From contig WGOD01000001.1 of the NCBI GenBank assembly GCA_016124205.1, positions 62,001-126,000 on the forward strand: 64,000 nt of DNA, read 5' to 3'. Under the pieces are notes generated by a model, which was given only the letters and a program-made list of their open reading frames with translations, did no database searches and was not told the DNA's origin. Position numbers and translations under genes: made by a program. Of this stretch, positions 28,617-38,635 are shown one piece after another (the first letter of the stretch is position 1; each line of letters starts with the position of its first letter). The stretch is from Alphaproteobacteria bacterium. GTDB lineage: Bacteria > Pseudomonadota > Alphaproteobacteria > Caulobacterales > Maricaulaceae.

Positions 28617-31202
28617 CTAGTCCTTTGCCTTAGCTGCGGCTTTCTTCTTCGCCGTAGACTTCTTCTTCGCGCCGGAGGCGGTCTTTTTCGCAGGGGTCTT
28701 CCGCGCGCCCTTCTTGCCGCCTTTGGCGGCGCGTTCCTGGATCAGCTCGACCGCCTTCTCGAGCGTCACGTCTTCCGGGGCGAGCCCCTTGGGCAGGGTG
28801 GCGTTGACCTTCTTCCACTTCACATAAGGACCATAGCGGCCCTTCATGACGCGGACCTGATCGCCATCGTGCTCGCCGAGTTCCTTGAGCGGTTCGGACG
28901 TCGCACCACGCCCACCGCCCGCCTTTTTCTCGGCGATCAGCGTGACGGCACGGTTCAGGCCGATATCGAATACTTCTTCGATATCAGAGACATTCGCGTA
29001 TGTTCTGCCGTGGCGCACGAAGGGGCCGTAGCGTCCGAGACCCGCCTCGATCATCTCCCCGTCTTCCGGGTGTGGACCGACTTCGCGCGGCAGGGACAGG
29101 AGTTTGATCGCGCGTTCGAGATTGATCGTGTCCTTGGCCCAGCCCTTCGGCAGGGAGGAGCGTTTCGGCTTCTCCTCGCCCGCGACGGCCATCTCCAGAT
29201 AGGGACCGAAGCGGCCATCCTTCAGATAGATCGTCTCGCCCGAAACCGGGTCTTCGCCGAGCGACCCGTCGCCTTCTGCGGCCGGGGCCTCGTCAGTCGC
29301 ACCCAGGGGGCGGGTGAACTTGCAGTCCGGGTAATTCGAGCATCCGACGAAAGCGCCGAACTTGCCGAGGCGGATCGACAGCGTGCCTTGCTTGCAGGAC
29401 GGGCATTCGCGCGGATCGGAGCCGTCCTCGCGTTCGGGATAGATGTGCGGGGCGAGCGCGGTGTTCAGCGCCTCGAGGACATCGCCGATCCGGAGATCGC
29501 CGATATCGTTCACCGAGGCGGAGAACTGGGTCCAGAAATCGCGCAACAGCTGCTTCCAGTCGAGGTCGCCGGCCGAGACCTTGTCGAGCTGGTTTTCGAG
29601 ATCCGCGGTGAAATCGTATTCGACGTAGCGCGCGAAGAAATTCTCGAGGAAGGCGGTGACGACGCGGCCCTTGTCCTCCGGGATGAAGCGGTTCTTGTCC
29701 ATCCGGACATAGTCGCGCTCGCGCAGCACGGTCAGGACCGAGGCATAGGTCGACGGGCGGCCGATGCCGAGCTCTTCCATCTTCTTGACCAGCGAAGCCT
29801 CGGTATAGCGGGGCGGGGGCTGGGTGAAATGCTGGTCGGCATAGGTCTTCTTCACGTCCGCCGGCGCGCCTTCATCGACCTTCGGCAGACGGGTGTCGTT
29901 CTCGTCTTCCTCGTCGTCGCGGCCCTCGGTGTAGAGGGTCAGGAAGCCGTCGAAGAGCAGAACCGAACCGGTCGCGCGCATGGCGAGCGTGCCGTCGGCA
30001 TTCTCCATGTCGATCGTCGTGCGCTCGAACCGCGCGCTTTCCATCTGGCTGGCGACGGCGCGCTTCCAGATCAGGGCGTAAAGCTTCGCCTCGTCGCCAT
30101 CGAGATGGAGGTTTTCCGGCAGGCGCGAGAAGCTGGTCGGGCGGATCGCCTCGTGGGCTTCCTGCGCATTCTTTTGCTTCGACGTGTACACGCGCGGGCT
30201 GGACGGCAGGTAGAGCGCGCCGTGACGGTCGCCGATCACGTGGCGGGCTTCGCTGATCGCCTCGCCGACCATGGAGACGCCGTCGGTCCGCATATAGGTG
30301 ATGAGGCCGACCGTCTCGCCGCCGAGATTGACGCCTTCATAGAGCTTCTGCGCGGTGCGCATGGTGCGTTGCGCATTGAAGCCCAGCTTGCGCGCGGCTT
30401 CCTGTTGCAGCGTCGAGGTGGTGAAGGGCGGGGCCGGGTGGCGCTTGGTTGGCTTCGCTTCGACCGAAGCGATGGAGAAGCTGGCGGCCTCGATCGCGGC
30501 GACGGCGGATTTCGCCATCGCGCGGTTGCCGATCGACATCTTGTCGATCTTCTTGCCTTCGAACTTCGTCAGACGGGCGCGGAAGGGGTCGGACTTGCCC
30601 GACGCCATGTCGGCCTCGACACTCCAGTATTCTTCCGGGCGGAATTTCTCGATCTCGAGTTCACGGTCGCAGACGAGGCGCAGCGCGACGGACTGCACGC
30701 GGCCAGCCGAACGGGCGCCCGGCAGCTTGCGCCAGAGGACCGGCGACAGGGTGAAGCCGACGAGATAGTCGAGTGCGCGGCGCGCCAGATAGGCCTCGAC
30801 CAGTTCCATGTCGATCGCGCGCGGATGGCGCATCGCTTCACTGATGGCGCTCTTCGTAATCGCGTTGAAGGCGACGCGTTCGACCGCGACCCCCTTCAGG
30901 ACCTTGCGCTTGGTCAGCGCTTCCAGCAGGTGCCAGGAAATCGCTTCGCCTTCGCGGTCCGGGTCGGTCGCGAGGATCAGCTTGTCGGCGCCCTTCACGG
31001 CGTCGGCGATCGCCTTGATCCGCTTGGCGGAGGCGGGCTCGACCTCCCATTCCATCGCGAAATCCTCGTCCGGGCGAACCGAACCGTCTTTCGGCGGCAA
31101 ATCGCGGACATGGCCAAAGCTGGCGAGGACTTCGAAGTCCTTGCCGAGATACTTGTTGATGGTCTTGGCCTTGGCCGGGGATTCGACGACGACGACGTTC
31201 AT
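28617..31202 (-). CDS. topA: DNA topoisomerase I
   Basis: An 861-residue type IA topoisomerase that relaxes negative supercoils. The Toprim domain is at the N-terminus (VVVVESPAKAKTINKYLG) with LATDPDREGEAISWHL. The catalytic tyrosine is about Tyr303 in GLITYMRTDGV. One four-Cys zinc finger is visible (CPSCKQGTLSIRLGKFGAFVGC ... DC), then several C-terminal repeat modules (GRYGPFVRHGRTYANV; GRYGPYVKWKKV) and a Lys/Ala-rich tail of about 40 residues, typical of alphaproteobacteria. An 885-aa antisense ORF here is a shadow. Confidence 0.97.
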   Translation of the reverse strand: MNVVVVESPAKAKTINKYLGKDFEVLASFGHVRDLPPKDGSVRPDEDFAMEWEVEPASAKRIKAIADAVKGADKLILATDPDREGEAISWHLLEALTKRKVLKGVAVERVAFNAITKSAISEAMRHPRAIDMELVEAYLARRALDYLVGFTLSPVLWRKLPGARSAGRVQSVALRLVCDRELEIEKFRPEEYWSVEADMASGKSDPFRARLTKFEGKKIDKMSIGNRAMAKSAVAAIEAASFSIASVEAKPTKRHPAPPFTTSTLQQEAARKLGFNAQRTMRTAQKLYEGVNLGGETVGLITYMRTDGVSMVGEAISEARHVIGDRHGALYLPSSPRVYTSKQKNAQEAHEAIRPTSFSRLPENLHLDGDEAKLYALIWKRAVASQMESARFERTTIDMENADGTLAMRATGSVLLFDGFLTLYTEGRDDEEDENDTRLPKVDEGAPADVKKTYADQHFTQPPPRYTEASLVKKMEELGIGRPSTYASVLTVLRERDYVRMDKNRFIPEDKGRVVTAFLENFFARYVEYDFTADLENQLDKVSAGDLDWKQLLRDFWTQFSASVNDIGDLRIGDVLEALNTALAPHIYPEREDGSDPRECPSCKQGTLSIRLGKFGAFVGCSNYPDCKFTRPLGATDEAPAAEGDGSLGEDPVSGETIYLKDGRFGPYLEMAVAGEEKPKRSSLPKGWAKDTINLERAIKLLSLPREVGPHPEDGEMIEAGLGRYGPFVRHGRTYANVSDIEEVFDIGLNRAVTLIAEKKAGGGRGATSEPLKELGEHDGDQVRVMKGRYGPYVKWKKVNATLPKGLAPEDVTLEKAVELIQERAAKGGKKGARKTPAKKTASGAKKKSTAKKKAAAKAKD

Positions 31203-31353
31203 ACTGATTCCGTTGTGGAAAGCGGCTTCTGCCGGTCGGGCAGCGGCGCGGGAACGTGGGGGAGGGTCAGGCGGGTGTCAACGGGCGGCACAACTTGCAA
31301 AGCAAAATTTCATCATGCACAAATACCCGCACAGGTAGATTTTGGGGGCGGGC

Positions 31354-31542
31354 ATGCAATCGACTGGAGAAGCGGGGCGCGCGATTCTCGCGACCGAGGC
31401 GGCCGACTTTACCGCCGAACTGCTGGCGGACCTCGCGGAAATTGCGCAAACGGCGGGACTGCCGCAATCCGCCGCCGTCATCGCTGCAGCCATACATGTG
31501 GTCCGGCTCGAGTCGACGGCGGGTGATCGCCGGGACAATTAG
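31354..31542 (+). CDS. Small protein of unknown function
   Basis: 62 residues from ATG 31354 (the track's TTG start adds four residues). The sequence ILATEAADFTAELLADLAEIAQTAGLPQSAAVIAAAIHVVRLE is helical and amphipathic with no signal peptide. GGGGGCGGG precedes the ATG. It lies divergent to topA and its stop overlaps the convergent dprA stop (TTAG). Codon use looks like its neighbours, so I think it is real. Function unknown. Confidence 0.62.
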   Translation: MQSTGEAGRAILATEAADFTAELLADLAEIAQTAGLPQSAAVIAAAIHVVRLESTAGDRRDN

Positions 31543-32636
31543 GCGGACCTGACCTGTCCGCCCGGGGCGATTTCCGTCCGGCCGGCCAGTTCCAGTTCGA
31601 CCAGCGCGGCCATCACGAGTTGAACCGGGCACCCGGACGCCCGGGCGAGTTCGTCGACACTGACCGGTGAGGGCGACAGCAGGTCCGCGACGCGCTCGCG
31701 CACCGCGTCGATATCGCTGTCATCCGGCCGCTCGTCGCCGAGTTGCGGCGCGGACCAGCCTTCGCCCTCTTCCTCGGCGGCGCGGCGCTTCAGCTGGCCG
31801 AGAATGTCCAGCACATCGTCCGCGCTTTCGATCAGGGCAGCGCCTTCGCGGATCAGCTTGTTGGCGCCTTTGGCGCGGGGATCAAGCGGCGAACCGGGCG
31901 TCGCCATGACCTCGCGGTTCTGTTCCGCGGCCAGCCGCGCGGTGATGAGCGAACCGGATTTCAGCGCTGCTTCAACCACGACCGTGCCGAGCGACAGGCC
32001 GGAGATGATCCGGTTGCGGCGTGGAAAGTCGCGCGCGGTCGGGGACATGCCGAAGCGCGATTCCGTCACCAGACAGCCGCGCCGGGCGATCTCGGCCTGA
32101 AGCTCCCGGTGTTCGGGCGGATAGATGTGGTTGATGCCGCCGGCCAGCACAGCCACCGTCCCGGTTTCCAGCGAACCGGTATGGGCGGCGCCGTCGATGC
32201 CGCGCGCCAGTCCCGAAACCACGGTCACGCCCTGCGCCCCCAGCCCCTGGGCGAGTTCCCGCGCGAACTTCATCCCGATCGCCGAGGCATTGCGCGACCC
32301 GACGATGGCGCAGGAGGGGCGGTCGAAACTCAGCGGCCCGATCAGTGTCAGGACGGGCGGGGGCGGGTCGAGCTCCAGCAGGAGCGCGGGATAGTCGGGA
32401 TCCGACGCGATCGCGATGCGTGCGCCGAAGTCCTCGGTCGCCGCGATCTCGCTTTCGGCCTCCTCGCGGGAGGGAATGTGCGGCGCCTGCGTGCGTCCGG
32501 CCTTGCGGGCGAGGTCCGGCAGGGCGTCGAGCGCGGCTTCGGCTTCACCAAACCGTTCGATCAGCTTGAAGAAGGTGACGGGGCCGACCCCGTCGGTGCG
32601 GGCAAGCCGCAGCCAGGCGGTGCGCTCGGCGTTCAC
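31539..32636 (-). CDS. dprA: DNA-processing protein DprA
   Basis: 365 residues. The Rossmann-like DprA core has [56 protein letters not shown] and [35 protein letters not shown]. DprA loads RecA on incoming single-stranded DNA during natural transformation. A helical N-terminal SAM-like domain and a C-terminal winged-helix-like domain flank the core. The start overlaps the plsY stop by four bases; dprA downstream of plsY is the usual alphaproteobacterial order. Confidence 0.95.
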   Translation of the reverse strand: MNAERTAWLRLARTDGVGPVTFFKLIERFGEAEAALDALPDLARKAGRTQAPHIPSREEAESEIAATEDFGARIAIASDPDYPALLLELDPPPPVLTLIGPLSFDRPSCAIVGSRNASAIGMKFARELAQGLGAQGVTVVSGLARGIDGAAHTGSLETGTVAVLAGGINHIYPPEHRELQAEIARRGCLVTESRFGMSPTARDFPRRNRIISGLSLGTVVVEAALKSGSLITARLAAEQNREVMATPGSPLDPRAKGANKLIREGAALIESADDVLDILGQLKRRAAEEEGEGWSAPQLGDERPDDSDIDAVRERVADLLSPSPVSVDELARASGCPVQLVMAALVELELAGRTEIAPGGQVRSA

Positions 32637-33238
32637 GCCTTGGCGCCGCCGATCTTCGGCTCACTGCCGTCCATCAGGCGCGCGATGTTGGCGCGGTGCC
32701 GCCAGTAGATGATGGCGGCGAGGAAGAGGCAAAGGATGGCAACGTCACCGCGTCCGAAGGCGTAAGCGATGAGGGGAGAGGCCGCCGCCGCGACGAGCGC
32801 GCTGAGTGAGGAGATCCGCATCAGGAGCGCCATGCCGATCCAGGTCAGCGCCGCGAGCAGGCCGACCGGCCAGGCCACAGCGAGGATCGTGCCGTAGAAG
32901 GTCGCCACGCCCTTGCCGCCCTTGAAGCCGAGCCAGACCGGGAAGCAATGGCCGAAAAAGGCCGCGCCGCCCGCGACCAAACCCGCCTCAGTCCCGATCA
33001 GCCAGGTAAAGATCAGCGCCGCGATGCCCGCCTTGCCCGCATCGAGAACGAGGGTGGCTAGGGCGAGATCCTTGCGGCCCGTGCGAAGGACATTGGTCGC
33101 GCCGATATTGCCCGAACCGATGGCGCGAATGTCGCCCAGGCCCGCCAGCTTCGTGATGACGAGGCCGAAGGGGATGGAACCGAGAAGATAGCCGCCGCCC
33201 GCGGCCAGGGTCATCGCTGCCAGCGTCCAGATCGACAT
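32633..33238 (-). CDS. plsY: Glycerol-3-phosphate acyltransferase PlsY
   Basis: A 201-residue membrane enzyme that transfers acyl from acyl-phosphate to glycerol 3-phosphate, the first step of phospholipid synthesis. About five hydrophobic segments are visible. The three family motifs are present: [31 protein letters not shown] and [13 protein letters not shown]. It lies 13 bases after the pyrC-like gene and overlaps dprA. Confidence 0.96.
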   Translation of the reverse strand: MSIWTLAAMTLAAGGGYLLGSIPFGLVITKLAGLGDIRAIGSGNIGATNVLRTGRKDLALATLVLDAGKAGIAALIFTWLIGTEAGLVAGGAAFFGHCFPVWLGFKGGKGVATFYGTILAVAWPVGLLAALTWIGMALLMRISSLSALVAAAASPLIAYAFGRGDVAILCLFLAAIIYWRHRANIARLMDGSEPKIGGAKA

Positions 33239-33251
33239 TTGCGCTCGCCTT

Positions 33252-34541
33252 CTAGTTGTCGTTCGTGTGGATCATCGCCCCGGCGACGAAAGTCTTCAAG
33301 ACCCGGCCCTGGAAACGGCGGCCTTCGAGCGCCGCATTGCGCCGGGCCGAGAGGCCGTCGGCGGCGCGGTAGACCCAGGGCGCATCGCCGTCGATCAGGA
33401 CGAGGTCGGCGGGGGCGCCTTCCTCCATCCGGCCTTGCGGCAGCCCGATCAGGTCGGCGGGACCGGAGGTGACGACGCGCAAGGCGTCGATCAGCTCCAG
33501 CTGACCGTCATGGACGAGGGAGAGGAGGCCGGAGAGCAGGGTTTCGACCCCGGTCGATCCGGCAGCGGCCTCCGGCCAGGGCTCGGATTTCGCCTCGACC
33601 GACAGCGGGCGATGGTCGGACACGACCGCATCGACGAGACCCTCGGTGATGGCGCGGACCAGCGCTTCCCGGTCAGCCTCGAAACGGAGGGGCGGGACCA
33701 GGCGCATGCTGGCGTCATAGCCGCCGGCATCGACCTCGTTGAGGAGGAGGCTGTTCACCGAAGCCGTCGCGCCGATCTCCAGCCCCTTGCGCTTGGCACG
33801 CGACAGGGCCTCGAGACCTTCTTCGGTCGAGATGCGGTCGATCAGGACACGGCCGCCGGTCAGTTCGCCGAGAGCGGCGAGGCGTTCGATCGCCATGCGC
33901 TCCGCGACGGTGGGTTCGGCGGGAATGCCGTTTCGCGCCGCCCATTCGCCTTCGGTCGCAGCGGCGCCCGCGGACAGGCAGGCATCGGCCGGGCGCAGGG
34001 CCACCCAGGCTTCGAAATGGCTGGCGTAGGACAGGAGGCTGCGCAGGACACGCGTATCGGCGATCGGGGCGTCGCCATTCGAGACGAGAAGCGCGCCGGC
34101 GTCATGCATAAGGCCGATCTCGGACATCGTCTCGCCGACGAGGCTGCGCGTCGCGCCGCCGGCCACCGGCATCCGCACCCGCATCGGCCGGGTCTCGTGG
34201 CCGAGAGCGCGGACGGTTTCCGGCGTGTCGAAGGGTGTCGCAGCATGCGGGCCGAGCACAAGCGTGCCGATCCCGCCCGCGGCCGCAGCAGCGGACAGGC
34301 TGGAGATGGTTTCGCCGCCCGGCGTGAAGGGCGGTTCGATCCCGGCACGCAGATCGATCAGCGCCGGGGCGAGAATGGCGCCGTGCGCGTCGATCACCTC
34401 GACATCCTCGAGATTGATCCCGCGTACGCCGGGGCCGAATTCGACGATGTGGTGGTCCTCGACGAGGACGCCGCCGGCTTCGTCCCTCCCGCTGGCCGGA
34501 TCAACGAGGCGCGCATTGACGATGGCGAAACGCTGGCTCAT
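33252..34541 (-). CDS. Dihydroorotase-like protein, probably non-catalytic (PyrC'/PyrX)
   Basis: 429 residues with the amidohydrolase layout of class I dihydroorotase. The metal site is lost: the usual DxHxH motif reads [10 protein letters not shown], and a later strand that normally carries a ligand His reads [12 protein letters not shown]. Only a VSDHRPL remnant of the catalytic Asp block is visible. Such pseudo-DHOases are known in Pseudomonas, where they scaffold aspartate transcarbamoylase. The four-base overlap with pyrB upstream fits that role. An active pyrC must lie elsewhere. Confidence 0.85.
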   Translation of the reverse strand: MSQRFAIVNARLVDPASGRDEAGGVLVEDHHIVEFGPGVRGINLEDVEVIDAHGAILAPALIDLRAGIEPPFTPGGETISSLSAAAAAGGIGTLVLGPHAATPFDTPETVRALGHETRPMRVRMPVAGGATRSLVGETMSEIGLMHDAGALLVSNGDAPIADTRVLRSLLSYASHFEAWVALRPADACLSAGAAATEGEWAARNGIPAEPTVAERMAIERLAALGELTGGRVLIDRISTEEGLEALSRAKRKGLEIGATASVNSLLLNEVDAGGYDASMRLVPPLRFEADREALVRAITEGLVDAVVSDHRPLSVEAKSEPWPEAAAGSTGVETLLSGLLSLVHDGQLELIDALRVVTSGPADLIGLPQGRMEEGAPADLVLIDGDAPWVYRAADGLSARRNAALEGRRFQGRVLKTFVAGAMIHTNDN

Positions 34542-35506
34542 CGGCGGCGCTCCTCGTTGCGGCGCGTCTGTTCGCCGAGCATTTCCAGAACAGCCATGCG
34601 GACGGCCACACCGGCCTCGACCTGATCGAGGATCAGGCTGACTTCCTCGTCATCGGCGAGCGCGCCGTCGATCTCGACGCCGCGATTCATCGGGCCGGGA
34701 TGCAGGACGAGCGCGCCGGGCTGGGCGGCCTCCATCCGGCGATGGGTCAGGCCGTAGAAGCGGAAGTATTCGCGCTCCGACGGGATATAGCCGCCGGACA
34801 TGCGCTCTTTCTGCAGGCGCAGCGTCATCACCGCGTCGCAGCCTTCGATCGCGTCGTCGAGATCGTGGAAGACTTCCACGCCCCACCGGTCGGCATCCGC
34901 GGGTAGCAGGGTGGGCGGCGCGCAAAGCCGGATCTGCGCACCCAGCAGGCTGAGCAGCAGCACATTCGACCGCGCGACCCGCGAATGCAGGATGTCGCCG
35001 ACGATCAGGATGCGCCGCCCGCCGACATCGCCGAGGCGTTCGGTCAACGCGAAGGCGTCGAGCAGGGCCTGCGTGGGGTGTTCGCGCGTGCCGTCCCCGG
35101 CATTGATCACGGACAGGCCGGTTTCCCGCGCGATGAAGTCCGGCGCGCCGGACGCCTTGTGGCGCACGACGAGCAAGTCGGGGTTCATCGCGGCGAGGGT
35201 GCGGGCGGTATCGGCGAGCGTCTCGCCCTTGGCGGTCGAGGAGGCCGAGACCGAGAAATTCACCACGTCCGCGCCAAGCCGCTTGCCCGCGAGTTCGAAG
35301 CTCGCCTGGGTGCGGGTCGAGTTCTCGAAGAAGAGGTTGATCTGGGTTAGACCCTTCAGGGGGTCATGCTTCTTGTCCGGCGTGCGGTTCACGCCGTGCC
35401 AGTGGCTGGCGCGCTCCAGCAGCATCTGCACGTCGAGCGGATTGAGGTCCGCGATCGACAGAAGCGATCTGTGGGGGAAGTCGTAGTGAAAGTCCGCGCG
35501 GCCCAT
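34538..35506 (-). CDS. pyrB: Aspartate carbamoyltransferase catalytic subunit
   Basis: 322 residues. It condenses carbamoyl phosphate with aspartate in pyrimidine synthesis. The carbamoyl-phosphate motif is FFENSTRTQASFELAGKRLG; INAGDGTREHPTQALLDAF, GDILHSRVARSN and LHPGPMNRGVEID are catalytic-site blocks. The track adds 46 residues without similarity; the ATG at 35506 (MGRADFHYDF) has GAGAGGG five bases upstream and gives the normal start. First gene of the pyrB-pyrC'-plsY-dprA run. No leader attenuator was seen. Confidence 0.96.
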   Translation of the reverse strand: MGRADFHYDFPHRSLLSIADLNPLDVQMLLERASHWHGVNRTPDKKHDPLKGLTQINLFFENSTRTQASFELAGKRLGADVVNFSVSASSTAKGETLADTARTLAAMNPDLLVVRHKASGAPDFIARETGLSVINAGDGTREHPTQALLDAFALTERLGDVGGRRILIVGDILHSRVARSNVLLLSLLGAQIRLCAPPTLLPADADRWGVEVFHDLDDAIEGCDAVMTLRLQKERMSGGYIPSEREYFRFYGLTHRRMEAAQPGALVLHPGPMNRGVEIDGALADDEEVSLILDQVEAGVAVRMAVLEMLGEQTRRNEERRR

Positions 35507-35591
35507 GGACGCCCTCTCGCGATTTTTGGCGGTATACGGTTTGACCGGGACTCGGGCAAGATGGCCAGATGTCAGGCCTGTGGAGAGCGGC

Positions 35592-36104
35592 ATGATCCGG
35601 ATACGCGCGATGCGGGAGGAGGACGCCGATTCCGTCCTCGCCATCTACGGCGAAGGCATCGCAACCGGGCACGCCACATTCGAGACCGAAACTCCCAGTT
35701 GGGAAAAATTTGACGCCTCGCGTCTCGAAAAGCCGCGTCTCGTTTCGCTGGATGCGCGTGACCGGGTGACGGGTTGGGCGGTGATGAGCGGCGTGTCATC
35801 CCGCTGCGTCTATGCCGGGGTGGGGGAGAGCGCCGTCTATGTCGCTGAAGCCGCGCGCGGGCAGGGCGTCGGGCATGCGTTGCTGGCCGCATTCCTGCTG
35901 GCGGCGGAGCAGGCCGGCTTCTGGTCGGTGCAGGCGGGCATCTTCCCGGAGAATACCGGTTCGATCCGCCTCCATGAATCCTGCGGCTACCGGCCGGTGG
36001 GAACGTTTATCCGCCAGGGCAAGATGAATCATGGTCCGATGACCGGCGAATGGCGCGACGTGTTCTACATGCAGTGGCGCAGCCGGCGCGTGGGAGTGGA
36101 TTGA
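35592..36104 (+). CDS. GNAT N-acetyltransferase (phosphinothricin/methionine sulfoximine acetyltransferase-like)
   Basis: 170 residues. The opening MIRIRAMREEDADSVLAIYGEGI, the acetyl-CoA motif AARGQGVGHALLAAF and the ending of the fold (FPENTGSIRLHESCGYRPVGTF) match the Pat/MddA group, which N-acetylates small amino-acid analogues. The substrate is not certain. GGAGAG precedes the ATG at 35592, and the longer track start is rejected. Its stop overlaps the next start (TGATG). Confidence 0.88.
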   Translation: MIRIRAMREEDADSVLAIYGEGIATGHATFETETPSWEKFDASRLEKPRLVSLDARDRVTGWAVMSGVSSRCVYAGVGESAVYVAEAARGQGVGHALLAAFLLAAEQAGFWSVQAGIFPENTGSIRLHESCGYRPVGTFIRQGKMNHGPMTGEWRDVFYMQWRSRRVGVD

Positions 36105-37036
36105 TGATCGCGGAACTTCTGGCCCTGACGCTGCAGGCGTCCTGCCAAATCGAACTGGTCGTGCTCGGCGTGGGGCAGGATGGCAGTGCGCCGCAGCTGG
36201 GGCGCAATGACGACCCGGCGTGGGAGGATCCGTCGCTGGCTATGCGCACGGTCTCGCTGGGCGTGGTGCATCACGAGACCGGGGAGCGCTTCCTGTTCGA
36301 AGCGACGCCGGACATGCGCGAGCAACTCCACGACCTTGACGCAGTGGCCGGAACGACCGGACCGCGCGCGCCGGACGGCATCTTCCTGACCCATGCGCAT
36401 ATCGGCCACTACACCGGGCTGATGTTCCTCGGGCATGAGTCGATGGGGGCTGAGGGCGCGCGGGTTTATGCGCTGGAGCGGATGGCGGACTTTCTGCGCA
36501 CCAACGGGCCGTGGAGCCAGCTGGTCGCGTACGGGAATATCGATCTCGTCACCATCCCGGAGGAAGACGCGTTCGGGATTGCGCCGAACGTGATGGTGCA
36601 GGCCTTCACCGTGCCGCACCGGCAGGAATTCTCCGAGGTCGCGGGTTACCGCATCATGGGGCCGCAGCGCAGCGTCCTCTTCATCCCGGACATCGACAGC
36701 TGGGAGGAATATGACCCGGAGGGCGGGCAGATCGAACAGATGATCGCCAGCGTCGACCGCGCCTATTTCGACGCCACCTTCTTCGACGATGGCGAAATCC
36801 CGGGCCGCGACATGAGCGGCTTCCCGCATCCCTTCATCCGGCATTCCATGGCGCGGTTTGCGCACCTGCCGGACGATGAGCGGGCGAAGATCCGCTTCAT
36901 CCATTTCAATCACACCAATCCGGTGCGGTTTCCGGACAGTCCGGAACGCGCCATCGTCGAGGCGGCGGGCTATGGCTTGGCCGAGCGCGGCGAACGGTTC
37001 TGCCTGTCCGGACCGTCGCTGCGGCATCCTGAATAG
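36104..37036 (+). CDS. MBL-fold metallo-hydrolase (PqqB-like)
   Basis: 310 residues. A short hydrophobic N-terminus precedes a metallo-beta-lactamase fold. The metal motif is THAHIGHYTG, so HxHxGH instead of the usual HxHxDH: the Asp is replaced by Gly. VPHRQEFSEVAGYRI and a late FIHFNHTNP supply further ligands, as in the PqqB-like branch. No other pqq gene is nearby, so a role in PQQ synthesis is unlikely. Translationally coupled to the upstream GNAT gene by a one-base overlap. Confidence 0.82.
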   Translation: MIAELLALTLQASCQIELVVLGVGQDGSAPQLGRNDDPAWEDPSLAMRTVSLGVVHHETGERFLFEATPDMREQLHDLDAVAGTTGPRAPDGIFLTHAHIGHYTGLMFLGHESMGAEGARVYALERMADFLRTNGPWSQLVAYGNIDLVTIPEEDAFGIAPNVMVQAFTVPHRQEFSEVAGYRIMGPQRSVLFIPDIDSWEEYDPEGGQIEQMIASVDRAYFDATFFDDGEIPGRDMSGFPHPFIRHSMARFAHLPDDERAKIRFIHFNHTNPVRFPDSPERAIVEAAGYGLAERGERFCLSGPSLRHPE

Positions 37037-37117
37037 CGGGAATGCACACCGTCCCTCTCGCGCCGCGACGCCGGACGTCCTAGCTCTGGTGCACAACCAG
37101 AACCGGGGAGTTCCAGA

Positions 37118-37624
37118 ATGTCCCATTCCACATCCAGCATCGCGCTTGCGCAGATCGGGCAATACTACCGCGCCATGGGCGGCGTGCTCGCCAAGGGCGC
37201 GCAGCATGCCAAGGACCGCGGTGTCGACGAGCAGACCTATCTGAACTGGCGGCTCGCGCCCGACATGTTCTCGCTGACGCGCCAGGTCCAGCTGGCGTCC
37301 GATTTCGGCGTGCGCGGCATGTCCCGCCTCGCCGGCGTCGATCCGGTCAGCCTGCCCGATACCGAGACTACGTTCATGGAGCTTCAGGCGCGGCTGGCGA
37401 AGGCGTGGGAGGTCGTCTCGGGTCTCGATGCCGAAGCCATGGCCGCCGATCCGGACGGCGAGATCACCTTCCCGGCGGGGCGCGACCAGACGATGACGCT
37501 GCCGCGCGGCGTCTATGCCTGCAACATGATCGTGCCGAATGTCGGTTTCCACGCGGCGATGACCTACGCCATCCTGCGTCATCTGGGCGTGCCGCTAGGC
37601 AAACGCGACTTCATGGGCGGGTAG
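37118..37624 (+). CDS. DUF1993 family protein
   Basis: 168 residues, a DinB-like four-helix fold. The stretches AQIGQYYRAMGGVLAKGAQHA, NWRLAPDMFSLTRQVQLASDF and NFxx-type end FHAAMTYAILRHLGVPLGKRDFMG are characteristic of DUF1993. Function unknown; members are found across proteobacteria and fungi. It starts 81 bases after the MBL gene and is preceded by GGGG-rich sequence. Confidence 0.87.
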   Translation: MSHSTSSIALAQIGQYYRAMGGVLAKGAQHAKDRGVDEQTYLNWRLAPDMFSLTRQVQLASDFGVRGMSRLAGVDPVSLPDTETTFMELQARLAKAWEVVSGLDAEAMAADPDGEITFPAGRDQTMTLPRGVYACNMIVPNVGFHAAMTYAILRHLGVPLGKRDFMGG

Positions 37625-37708
37625 TTTTTTTGGTGGTCGCGATTTCGAACCGAAAAACCGGCTTCCACTTTTTCTGAAATCGCTCCGGACGAAACCGGTA
37701 CCGGTGCG

Positions 37709-38635
37709 TCACCCCACCAGTTGGGCGATCCAGACGGCGGTGGGCAGGGTGAAGAAGCTGAGCAGTGTTGTGGCGGTGACGTCGCCGGCGGTGAGCTGGC
37801 GGTTACCGCCCAGCTGCTGGGCGAGGACGTAGGCCGATGCGGCTCCGGGGGAGGCGCCGACCATCACAACGATGGCGAGCGCCTCGCCCCTGACGCCGAA
37901 ACTCCAGGCCAGAAGCCCGAACACGAGCGGGGCGAGGATCAGCTTCAGCGCCACGGTAAGGGCGAGCAGCCAGCGATTGGCCTTGAGCGCGGTGAAGTCG
38001 AGCCCGGCGCCGACCGCGAGCAGGATCAGCGGCAGGGCGGCCCTGCCCATCAGTTCGACGACTTCGGAGACGGTGCCGGTCTGGAACCAGCCGAGGAGGT
38101 TCGCCACACCGCCCGCGATACAGCCGAGGATGAGCGGGTTGGTCACGATCCGCCACATCACGGTCGGCACGTCCGGCTTGCGGTTATGCGCGCCCCAGAC
38201 GGTCAGGACGGTCACGACCTGAATGTTCACGATGGGAATGGTGACCACCATGATCAGCGAGATCAGCACCTCACCCTCGACGCCATAGGCGAGCGCTGCC
38301 AGCGCGAGGATGACGAGACCGTTCCAGCGGCAAGCGCCCTGAAACACGCTGGTGAAGGAGGGGCCGTCGGCGCGGATCAGCGGCTTCAGCGCCAGCACGA
38401 TCGCGCCCATCACCACGAAACCGAGCGCGGCGGCGGCCACGGCCGGGCCGACGCTGATCGTGGAGAAGTCCGCCTTCGAGATCACCGAGAAGAGGAGGGC
38501 GGGCGAAAGGCCGACATAGGTCAGGCGGGAAATGCCGGGCCAGGCGCTTTCCTGAACGAGGTTGGTGCGCCTGAGGACCCAACCAAGGCCGATGACCGCG
38601 AAGATCGGAAGGAGGGCGCCGAGGATTTGCGTCAT
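37709..38635 (-). CDS. AEC-family transporter
   Basis: 308 residues with about ten hydrophobic segments. The opening LGALLPIFAVIGLGWVLRRTNLV, the mid-protein NPLILGCIAGGVANLLGW and the end LTAGDVTATTLLSFFTLPTAVWIAQLVG are hallmarks of the auxin-efflux-carrier family (malonate, malate and related transporters). Substrate unknown. Its ATG overlaps the ruvX stop (ATGA). Confidence 0.9.
   Translation of the reverse strand: MTQILGALLPIFAVIGLGWVLRRTNLVQESAWPGISRLTYVGLSPALLFSVISKADFSTISVGPAVAAAALGFVVMGAIVLALKPLIRADGPSFTSVFQGACRWNGLVILALAALAYGVEGEVLISLIMVVTIPIVNIQVVTVLTVWGAHNRKPDVPTVMWRIVTNPLILGCIAGGVANLLGWFQTGTVSEVVELMGRAALPLILLAVGAGLDFTALKANRWLLALTVALKLILAPLVFGLLAWSFGVRGEALAIVVMVGASPGAASAYVLAQQLGGNRQLTAGDVTATTLLSFFTLPTAVWIAQLVG

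Noticed and set aside
28869-31526. 885-aa plus-strand ORF opposite topA
   Set aside because: Shadow of topA; no domain recognised and biased composition.
36104-37036. pqqB gene of a PQQ synthesis operon
   Set aside because: No pqqA, C, D or E nearby and the metal motif differs, so only PqqB-like fold is claimed.
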